Positions 1 to 5,436 of a DNA stretch of 33,883 bases are shown here, one piece after another (position 1 is the first letter of the stretch; every line of letters begins with the position of its first letter). Source of the DNA: an uncultured Porphyromonadaceae bacterium (GTDB lineage: Bacteria; Bacteroidota; Bacteroidia; Bacteroidales; Muribaculaceae). The translations under genes and the position numbers were made by a program. The stretch lies in the NCBI GenBank assembly GCA_947177575.1, contig CAMWVA010000015.1, positions 1 through 33,883 on the forward strand, written 5' to 3'. The notes below the pieces were generated by a model, which was given only the letters and a program-made list of their open reading frames with translations, was not told where the DNA came from and searched no databases.

Positions 1-24
1 CGGGAGAGTAGGTAATTGCCACCT
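1..24 (+). rRNA. rrf: 5S ribosomal RNA, 3' end only
   Basis: The first bases (GGGAGAGTAGG, then a short TGCCACC end) match the conserved 3' strand of bacterial 5S rRNA, where GGGAGAGUAGG closes helix IV/V and the last bases pair with the 5' end. The rest of the gene, and presumably the 23S and 16S genes, lie to the left of the window. A strong intrinsic terminator follows at once, as expected for the end of an rRNA operon. The exact last base could be off by one or two. Confidence 0.8.
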
Positions 25-32
25 TAAGCAGA

Positions 33-66
33 AGCGGCTTCCGAGCAATCGGGAGCCGCTTTTTTG
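33..66 (+). terminator. Intrinsic terminator of the rRNA operon
   Basis: A 10-bp stem (AGCGGCTTCC at 33-42, GGGAGCCGCT at 51-60, one G-U pair) with an 8-nt loop is followed by a run of T at 60-65. The stem-loop itself contains one unit resembling the array that follows: TCCGA at 40-44, then TCGGG nine bases later at 49-53. Confidence 0.9.
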
Positions 67-67
67 T

Positions 68-286
68 TTGTCCGACCAATCGGATTTCTCCGAATTATCG
101 GAGTCATCTGAATTATCAGATTTATCGGAGCAATCGGAGAAGTCGGAACTATCTGAATTATCGGAGCTATCAGATATAATCCGATAATTCAGATAACTCG
201 GATTACTCTGATAGTTCTGATAAATCCGATTACTCCGATAATTCGGATTATTCCGATTACTCCGATACTTCGGACAACTCCGATTT
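68..286. repeat. TCNGA 9-bp array 1, mirrored
   Basis: Twelve TCNGA cores start at 71, 80, 89 and so on to 170. Twelve more start at 180, 189 and so on to 279. The period is exactly 9 bp except for one 10-bp step at the centre (about 177). The four-base linkers flip orientation there: left of centre they read like ATTA or GCTA, right of centre TAAT or TAGT. The two 108-bp arms are therefore imperfect reverse complements and could fold into one long interrupted hairpin or cruciform. The array begins within a few bases of the rRNA terminator T-run and ends inside the -33 box of the next promoter. No function is known to me. Confidence 0.93.
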
Positions 287-315
287 GCAATGTTCGATTT
301 ATTTCTGTAATTTTG
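285..315 (+). promoter_or_regulatory. Bacteroidales-type promoter for the 355-1509 gene
   Basis: TTG at 285-287 and TAATTTTG at 308-315 are separated by 20 nt, matching the Bacteroidetes -33/-7 consensus. The -33 box touches the last array unit. Transcription should start near 320, giving a leader of about 35 nt before the ATG at 355. Confidence 0.75.
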
Positions 316-354
316 CGTGCTTTTTACTTTATTATCACACTTAATAGTTTTATT

Positions 355-1509
355 ATGAGAAATTTTTTACTTTCTGTTGGTCTGGTGTCTTTGTGCGCTT
401 TTGGTGTTGAGGCATCGGAAGTAACTCTGGAGATGGCTTCGGCCACTGATATCCAAGGCGATTGGGTAGACACTGTTCTTAAGGACGACGGTAGTGTACA
501 GGCCTATGAACATTATGACAATGTGACTTCGCTCAAACTCGGTGATTATCTGTTTGAGCTGACTACAGCTGAGGGTTCTAATGCTAATGCTTATTATAAG
601 GCTGCTGATGCTGCTGCTTATACCCTGCGTGTGTATCGTGGTAACTCTGTTACGATAACTGCTCCTGCCGGTGAACCGATGGGAACTATACAGCTGACAT
701 GCACTACCGTAAAGGCAGTGAGCGATCAGAATCCTATCATTGCTTCGGTTGGCGGAGTAAGTTATGATAACAAAGTGATAACATGGACTAACTCAGAGGC
801 AGTGGAGGCAGTGACTTTGACTTTGCCGAGTGACAAGCAGGGCTCTGACAATCCGCAGATACGTATTTGTGAAGTGTCTATTAGTTCTGATACCGGCACA
901 GTTCCCGGTCCTGTAGAGCCGACTGAAGGTGTAAAATTCAATTTGGCATCTTCTATTGAGAGTGGTCAGAAGTATGTTATAGTAGCTGATGGCCATATAG
1001 CCTCTCCTGTTCCTGCTGATAAGAAATACGGTTATCTGCAGATTGGTGAATGTACTGTTGAAGGAATTACAGTGACTGCTGTTGCTGATTATGCTTTCAC
1101 TCTTGAGGCTTCAGGTGCTGGTTATACTATACGTCAGGCTGACGGCCGTTACCTCTATCAGACAGGTAACTATAATTCCTTTAATGTATCAGAGGATATT
1201 GTAGAAGGATGTATGTGGTCTGTCGAGATTGCTGAAGACGGCGTGGCTACTATTAAGAACGAGAGTGTAGGAAAGACTATACAGTATGATGGCCAGTATA
1301 ATTCTTATGGTAGCTATGAGGATATTCGTGCTACTCTGCCCAGTCTTTACCTTATGGCTGATGACAGTCTCGTGGAGAGCATTGAGTCTGTGCAGACTTC
1401 TGAGGCTGTTTATTATGATATAAACGGACGTCGTGTCAATGGTATGCCTGAGCGTGGTCTCTATATCAAGATTGCTGATGGTGTAGCTGCTAAAGTAATG
1501 ATAAAGTAA
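355..1509 (+). CDS. Secreted protein with short C-terminal sorting-like tail, function unknown
   Basis: This 384-residue protein starts at the ATG at 355. An in-frame TTG at 313 lies inside the promoter and can be excluded. The N-terminus (MRNFLLSVGLVSLCAFGVEA) is a clear signal peptide. Two parts can be seen: an N-terminal beta-rich region (about 20-190) and, after a Pro-rich linker (TVPGPVEP), a region with a GQKYVIVADG start and GRYLYQTG motifs. The second part resembles small beta-trefoil or lectin-like modules of Bacteroidetes surface proteins; this is a weak resemblance. The last 30 residues (YYDINGRRV, then GLYIKIADG and a basic end) form the short tail also seen in four other proteins here. 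It lies alone between arrays 1 and 2. Substrate or partner cannot be told. Confidence 0.85.
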   Translation: MRNFLLSVGLVSLCAFGVEASEVTLEMASATDIQGDWVDTVLKDDGSVQAYEHYDNVTSLKLGDYLFELTTAEGSNANAYYKAADAAAYTLRVYRGNSVTITAPAGEPMGTIQLTCTTVKAVSDQNPIIASVGGVSYDNKVITWTNSEAVEAVTLTLPSDKQGSDNPQIRICEVSISSDTGTVPGPVEPTEGVKFNLASSIESGQKYVIVADGHIASPVPADKKYGYLQIGECTVEGITVTAVADYAFTLEASGAGYTIRQADGRYLYQTGNYNSFNVSEDIVEGCMWSVEIAEDGVATIKNESVGKTIQYDGQYNSYGSYEDIRATLPSLYLMADDSLVESIESVQTSEAVYYDINGRRVNGMPERGLYIKIADGVAAKVMIK

Positions 1510-1525
1510 TAATTCAGTAAGAATT

Positions 1526-1600
1526 GCAAAGTTTACCCCCTCATTTCTCTTCATTCAGAAGAGAAATGAGGGGGTAAACTTTGCCGGAGCAGAGCTCCGG
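1526..1600 (+). terminator. 27-bp perfect hairpin plus a second small hairpin after the 355-1509 gene
   Basis: The arms at 1526-1552 and 1558-1584 are perfect reverse complements over 27 bp, with a 5-nt loop and a C5/G5 block. The structure begins 16 bases after the stop codon. A second stem (CCGGAGC at 1584-1590, GCTCCGG at 1594-1600) abuts it. There is no T-run on either strand, so it is an atypical intrinsic terminator. It may act as a 3'-end stabiliser or a roadblock hairpin instead. Confidence 0.7.
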
Positions 1601-1633
1601 GCGGAAACCAGCTTCGCGTGGCTACGTAAAGAA

Positions 1634-1867
1634 TCGGATTTGTCTGAGGTATCGGAGTTATCAGAATCATCCGAACTGTCGGATAATTCCGCTTCCTCCG
1701 ATAGTTCCGATAATTCAGATAACTCTGATAGCTCCGACAGTTCTGATACCTCTGATAGCTCTGATAATTCAGATAATTCCGATAGCTCCGATACCTCGGA
1801 TAAATCTGATAATTCGGATGATTCTGATAGCTCCGAGAAGGCGGAGTTATCCGAGAAAAGCTTCCGA
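1634..1867. repeat. TCNGA 9-bp array 2, asymmetric mirror
   Basis: Positions 1634, 1643, 1652 and so on to 1850 (25 positions, 9 bp apart) carry TCNGA in 23 cases. The exceptions are TCCGC at 1688 and GCGGA at 1841. One further core is out of phase at 1863. Linkers flip near 1684, giving a short left arm (about 6 units) and a long right arm (about 19 units). The left arm has an exact 17-nt complement in the right arm (1659-1675 with 1813-1829). The array sits between the hairpin pair at 1526-1600 and the rplM promoter. Confidence 0.92.
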
Positions 1868-2001
1868 TTGCTGGAAGGAGAGGATGCTAGTGAGGAACTG
1901 AAGCCAAAAAGAGATGTAAGGGGAGAAGGAGAGAAAAGAGGGAAGAGAGGTGGAAAAGAAAATAAAAAAAGCCAAAAAGTCAAAAAAATAAGTATAAGGG
2001 G
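1868..2001. other. Purine-rich spacer without a recognisable gene
   Basis: From about 1873 to 1990 the plus strand is dominated by G and A, ending in A-rich tracts just upstream of the rplM promoter. Open frames run through it from array 2 on both strands, but they have no independent start signals and no recognisable domain. The A-rich part could act as an upstream promoter element. Confidence 0.5.
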
Positions 2002-2032
2002 TTGCGTAGGAATGATAAAAGTTGTAATTTTG
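2002..2032 (+). promoter_or_regulatory. Promoter of the rplM-rpsI operon
   Basis: TTG at 2002-2004 and TAATTTTG at 2025-2032 are separated by 20 nt. This is the Bacteroidales consensus, preceded by an A-rich stretch. It predicts a 5' leader of about 115 nt before the GTG start at 2155. Confidence 0.78.
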
Positions 2033-2054
2033 CAAGCCGATTATATCCAGTTGT

Positions 2055-2120
2055 AATTAGCGGCTGTTGGACAGGCCGAGCTATTTGGCCTTAGCTACGG
2101 TATGTTTTTAGCCGCAAATG
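2055..2120 (+). promoter_or_regulatory. Structured 5' leader of rplM, probable L13 autoregulatory leader
   Basis: A closing stem GCGGCT (2060-2065) with AGCCGC (2110-2115) encloses an internal AGGCC/GGCCT hairpin. L13-type leaders bound by the ribosomal protein are known in several phyla, and I recall one described for Bacteroidia. Assignment to that class is inference from position and fold. Confidence 0.5.
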
Positions 2121-2154
2121 AACCAATAATCACCTTTAAAGCATAGAAATCCAA

Positions 2155-2634
2155 GTGGATACATTAAGCTATAAGACGCTGTCAGCCACCCCTGAGACTA
2201 TTAAGAAGGAATGGGTGGTAATTGATGCGACCGGTCAGGTACTGGGTCGTCTCTGCTCAAAAGTTGCCAAGATACTTCGTGGCAAATATAAGCCCGATTT
2301 TACTCCGAATCTGGATATGGGCGATAATGTAATCATTATCAACGCCGACAAGGCTATAATGACTAACGGTAAGATGGAAAAGCGCGAATATCTGCGCTAC
2401 ACGGGCTATCCTGGCGGTCAGCGTGCTTATAATCCTGCCTCGCTGATGGCTAAATCCTACAAGAAGACCATCAAGGCCGGTCGTCATCCTCTCTATATAA
2501 AGATAGTAAAGGGTATGCTTCCTAAGACTAAGCTCGGTGCTGCCCAGCTGCGCAATCTTTATGTTTATAATACACCAGAACATCCCCATGCTTCGGTGAA
2601 TCCTACAGTAATTGATATCAACAAACTGAAATAA
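2155..2634 (+). CDS. rplM: 50S ribosomal protein L13
   Basis: L13 is an early-assembly protein of the large subunit that binds 23S rRNA. The 159-residue product matches the family throughout: WVVIDATGQVLGRL near the start, the GDNVIIINADK segment, YTGYPGG and the KGMLPK motif. The start codon is GTG. It gives MDTLSYKT, the usual Bacteroidales N-terminus, and no better ATG exists. It opens an operon with rpsI only 9 bases downstream, the near-universal L13-S9 pair. Confidence 0.98.
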   Translation: MDTLSYKTLSATPETIKKEWVVIDATGQVLGRLCSKVAKILRGKYKPDFTPNLDMGDNVIIINADKAIMTNGKMEKREYLRYTGYPGGQRAYNPASLMAKSYKKTIKAGRHPLYIKIVKGMLPKTKLGAAQLRNLYVYNTPEHPHASVNPTVIDINKLK

Positions 2635-2643
2635 GAGAAGACG

Positions 2644-3030
2644 ATGGAAAAAGTAAATGCACTTGGTCGCCGTAAGGCAGCTGTAGCGAGAGTTTATCTT
2701 TCGGAGGGCAACGGTACTATTACAATCAATAAGCGTGCTCTCGATGTATATTTCCCCTCGTCGATACTGCAGTATGTTGTGAAGCAGCCGCTCCACAAGC
2801 TCGACGTTGTTGAGAAATATGATATTTACGCACATCTTGATGGTGGCGGTTATAAGGGTCAGGCCGAGGCTCTTCGTCTGGCTATAGCCCGCGCTCTTGT
2901 TAAGATCAATCCCGAGGACAAACCGGCTCTGCGTGCCGAAGGCTTCATGACCCGTGACCCTCGTACTGTAGAGCGTAAGAAACCCGGTCAGCCCAAAGCT
3001 CGTAAGCGTTTCCAGTTCTCGAAACGTTAA
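2644..3030 (+). CDS. rpsI: 30S ribosomal protein S9
   Basis: S9 reaches the decoding centre with its C-terminal tail, which contacts P-site tRNA. The 128-residue protein shows the family start (NALGRRKAAVARVYL), the GGGYKGQAEALRLAIARAL helix region and the basic SKR end that touches tRNA. The ATG follows rplM after 9 bases, so the two are translated from one message. Confidence 0.98.
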   Translation: MEKVNALGRRKAAVARVYLSEGNGTITINKRALDVYFPSSILQYVVKQPLHKLDVVEKYDIYAHLDGGGYKGQAEALRLAIARALVKINPEDKPALRAEGFMTRDPRTVERKKPGQPKARKRFQFSKR

Positions 3031-3207
3031 TATACGGTCGGTATGCAGTCCGATGGCATATACCGTCGGTCTTTGCCGCAGTTTAGTATCAAAACCGTCT
3101 GGATGGACACGTTCCCTACCTGACGGTTGCATGTCCCCCATTAGCGGTCACGGCCGCTGCAGGGCAGCGAATGTAAAAGAACGTAAACAAATCACACAGA
3201 CACACAA
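3031..3207 (+). promoter_or_regulatory. Structured leader upstream of rpsB
   Basis: This 177-nt gap is rich in inverted repeats: an ACGGT/ACCGT stem with inner ATGC/GCAT near 3034-3066, ACCGTC/GACGGT near 3090-3128, and GCGG/CCGC near 3144-3157. I find no good -7 box in it. That fits a regulatory mRNA leader for S2 and EF-Ts inside a longer transcript, or a processing site after rpsI. S2-binding rpsB leaders are known in other bacteria; for this lineage it is an inference. Confidence 0.45.
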
Positions 3208-4035
3208 ATGGCAACACCCACATTTGAACAGCTTCTCGAGGCCGGCTGTCATTTCGGCCACCTCAAACGTAAATGGAATCCTGCCATGGAGCCGTACATC
3301 TTCATGGAGCGTAACGGTATCCATATCATTGACCTCTATAAGACAGCCGCTAAAATCGATGAGGCCGCTCAGGCTCTCAAGCAGCTTGCCAAGACCGGTA
3401 AGAAAGTGCTCTTTGTAGCTACAAAGAAGCAGGCTAAAGAGACAGTAGCCGACAAGGCTGCCTCAGTAGGCATGCCTTTCGTAATAGAGCGCTGGCCGGG
3501 CGGTATGCTTACCAACTTCCCCACTATCCGTAAGGCAGTCAAAAAAATGACTACTATCGATAAGATGACCAAAGATGGTACTTTCGATAATCTGTCAAAG
3601 CGTGAGAAGCTGCAGATCACACGTCAGCGTGCCAAGCTTGAGAAGAACCTCGGCAGTATAGCTGATCTGAGCCGTCTTCCGTCAGCTCTGTTTGTAGTCG
3701 ACGTTATGAAAGAGCACATTGCCGTTGCTGAGGCTAACCGTCTTGGTATTCCTGTGTTCGCTATCGTTGATACCAACTCTGATCCTGAGAACGTAGATTA
3801 CGTTATTCCTGCTAATGACGATGCTTCCAAGAGCATAGAGCTTATCCTTGATGCTGTATGCAGCGCTATGGCTGAGGGTCTGGAAGAGCGTAAGGTAGAG
3901 AAACTTGATACACCCGAGGATAAGGAAGAAGGAGAAACTCCTGCCGCTGGCAAGCGTCGTCGTGTACGTCGTAACGATTCAGCTGCTGCAGCTCCTGCTC
4001 CTGCTCCCGAGGCTGAGGCTGAAACTGAAGCCTGA
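3208..4035 (+). CDS. rpsB: 30S ribosomal protein S2
   Basis: S2 binds late to the small-subunit body near S1. The 275-residue product has the classic LLEAGCHFGHLKRKWNPAM start, the IIDLYKTAAKI segment, RWPGGMLTN and the IPVFAIVDTNSDP motif. The last 40 or so residues form a charged, Ala/Pro/Glu-rich tail (RRRVRRND, then alternating Ala, Pro and Glu). This tail extends beyond the E. coli protein and is common in Bacteroidetes S2. tsf follows after 30 bases, the usual rpsB-tsf pair. Confidence 0.98.
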   Translation: MATPTFEQLLEAGCHFGHLKRKWNPAMEPYIFMERNGIHIIDLYKTAAKIDEAAQALKQLAKTGKKVLFVATKKQAKETVADKAASVGMPFVIERWPGGMLTNFPTIRKAVKKMTTIDKMTKDGTFDNLSKREKLQITRQRAKLEKNLGSIADLSRLPSALFVVDVMKEHIAVAEANRLGIPVFAIVDTNSDPENVDYVIPANDDASKSIELILDAVCSAMAEGLEERKVEKLDTPEDKEEGETPAAGKRRRVRRNDSAAAAPAPAPEAEAETEA

Positions 4036-4065
4036 TAACATTAACACTGACAGCATATCATAAAG

Positions 4066-5058
4066 ATGGCAGTATCAATAGAAGATATAAAGAAGCTCCG
4101 TACTATGACCGGAGCTGGCATGATGGACTGCAAGAACGCTCTGGCTGAAACCGGCGGCGATATTCAGGCAGCTATCGAAATCATACGTAAGAAAGGTCAG
4201 GCCGTTGCTGCCAAGCGTGAGGATCGCGAGGCTGCCGAAGGCTGTGTGCTGGCTGCTACAAAGCCCGGTTTCGCAGCTATCGTGGCTCTGAAATGCGAGA
4301 CTGACTTCGTTGCTAAGAACGAGTCTTTCCGCGCTCTGACCAAGTCTATTCTTGATGTAGCTTTAGAGGCCGGTGCCAAGACTCTTGACGAGGTTAAAAA
4401 TCTCCAGCTCGACGGTCGTACAGTTGCTGAGAAAATCACTGACGAAATCGGTAAGACCGGTGAAAAGATGGAACTTGGCGCTTACGAGTATGTAGAGGCT
4501 CCTTCAGTAGCTGCATACGAACACCTCGGCAATAAGCTTGCCACTATCGTAGGTCTCAGCGCAGAGGGTATCGACGAACATGTAGGTCGCGAGGTTGCTA
4601 TGCAGGTAGCTGCTATGAATCCTGTATCAGTTGACCGTGACCATGTTGCTCCCGAGGTTATCGAAAGCGAAAAGGCTGTAGCCGTTGAGAAGACCAAAGA
4701 GGAACAGGTACATAAGGCTGTAGAGGCAGCTCTTAGGAAAGCCGGTATCAATCCTAACCTTGTTGATTCGGAGGATCACATTGCTTCGAACATCACTAAG
4801 GGCTGGCTTACAGAAGAGGATGCTGAAAAGGCTCGCGTAATCATTAAGACTACTGCTGAAGCTAAGGCTGCCAATCTGCCTGAGCAGATGATTCAGAATA
4901 TCGTTAAGGGCCGTCTGGAGAAGTTCTTTAAGGAGAACTGCCTGATGGAACAGGAATATCACCGTGACGCCAAGCTCACTATCGCTCAGTATCTGAACGG
5001 TGAGCAGGAGGGTCTGGTTGTTGTTGAGTTCAAGCGCGTCAACCTCAATCAGGACTGA
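4066..5058 (+). CDS. tsf: Elongation factor Ts
   Basis: EF-Ts is the nucleotide exchange factor that releases GDP from EF-Tu. The 330-residue protein carries the N-terminal UBA-like helical module (IKKLRTMTGAGMMDCKNAL), the TDFVAKN exchange motif near residue 85, and two core subdomains with a coiled segment. It is longer than the E. coli protein (283 residues), mainly through an extra charged helical stretch around 200-270. It is the last gene of the operon and is followed by two hairpins and array 3. Confidence 0.97.
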   Translation: MAVSIEDIKKLRTMTGAGMMDCKNALAETGGDIQAAIEIIRKKGQAVAAKREDREAAEGCVLAATKPGFAAIVALKCETDFVAKNESFRALTKSILDVALEAGAKTLDEVKNLQLDGRTVAEKITDEIGKTGEKMELGAYEYVEAPSVAAYEHLGNKLATIVGLSAEGIDEHVGREVAMQVAAMNPVSVDRDHVAPEVIESEKAVAVEKTKEEQVHKAVEAALRKAGINPNLVDSEDHIASNITKGWLTEEDAEKARVIIKTTAEAKAANLPEQMIQNIVKGRLEKFFKENCLMEQEYHRDAKLTIAQYLNGEQEGLVVVEFKRVNLNQD

Positions 5059-5104
5059 TAAACGGCAGCACGGATAAGGAAATACCCAAACATCCCTATC
5101 CCCC

Positions 5105-5188
5105 TCAAGGGCTTCAATGCCCTTGAATAATATCCCAAATCAACCCCTGGAAGCCCCGGAGTCGTGAGACTGTGGGGCTTTGTTTTGT
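5105..5188 (+). terminator. Double hairpin terminator of the rpsB-tsf operon
   Basis: The first hairpin is a perfect 8-bp stem (TCAAGGGC at 5105-5112, GCCCTTGA at 5119-5126). The second is AAGCCCC (5151-5157) with GGGGCTT and an inner AGTC/GACT stem, followed by TTTGTTTTGTT up to 5189. The second is a standard intrinsic terminator. Array 3 starts directly at its T-run. Confidence 0.87.
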
Positions 5189-5436
5189 TCGAGTAATCGG
5201 ATTTCTCCGAATTATCCGAGTAATCGGATTTCTCGGAATAATCGGAGTAATCAGAACTGTCGGAGCTATCGGAGTAATCGGAAAATTCCGATCGCTCTGA
5301 TAATTCCGACAGTTCTGATTACTCCGATAACTCTGATTATTCTGATTACTCCGATAAATCCGATAATTCGGAGAAATCGGATAATTCGGAGAAATCAGAT
5401 AATTCGGAGAAATCCGATAAAATCCGATTATTCGGA
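5189..5436. repeat. TCNGA 9-bp array 3, mirrored, between convergent genes
   Basis: TCNGA cores occur at 5197, 5206 and so on to 5413 without a break (25 cores, 9 bp apart). Two more follow after a one-base slip, at 5423 and 5432, and a degenerate TCGAG sits at the left edge. Linkers flip at about 5284, the centre of a CGGAA/TTCCG palindrome. An exact 24-nt complement lies across the centre (5241-5264 with 5305-5328), including the irregular linker CAGT. The last unit overlaps the final codons and TAA stop of the minus-strand CCA gene. No known function. Confidence 0.94.

Noticed and set aside
68-286. CRISPR array
   Set aside because: Units are 9 bp with four-base linkers; there are no repeats of 20-40 bp, no unique spacers and no cas genes.
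313-354. Upstream TTG start for the secreted protein at 355
   Set aside because: The TTG is part of the -7 box TAATTTTG, and the ATG at 355 begins a standard signal peptide.
1555-1983. A Ser-Glu-Leu repeat protein on the minus strand
   Set aside because: Same array read in reverse; it would also start in the purine tract and end in the 27-bp hairpin.
1640-2056. A Ser-Asp-rich protein on the plus strand
   Set aside because: It is a reading of array 2 followed by a Lys-rich purine tract. Other frames and the other strand are equally open, the mirror centre changes the pattern, and no domain or separate promoter is seen.
2257-3141. Long minus-strand frame across rplM and rpsI
   Set aside because: It lies antisense to two certain ribosomal protein genes and has no recognisable domain.
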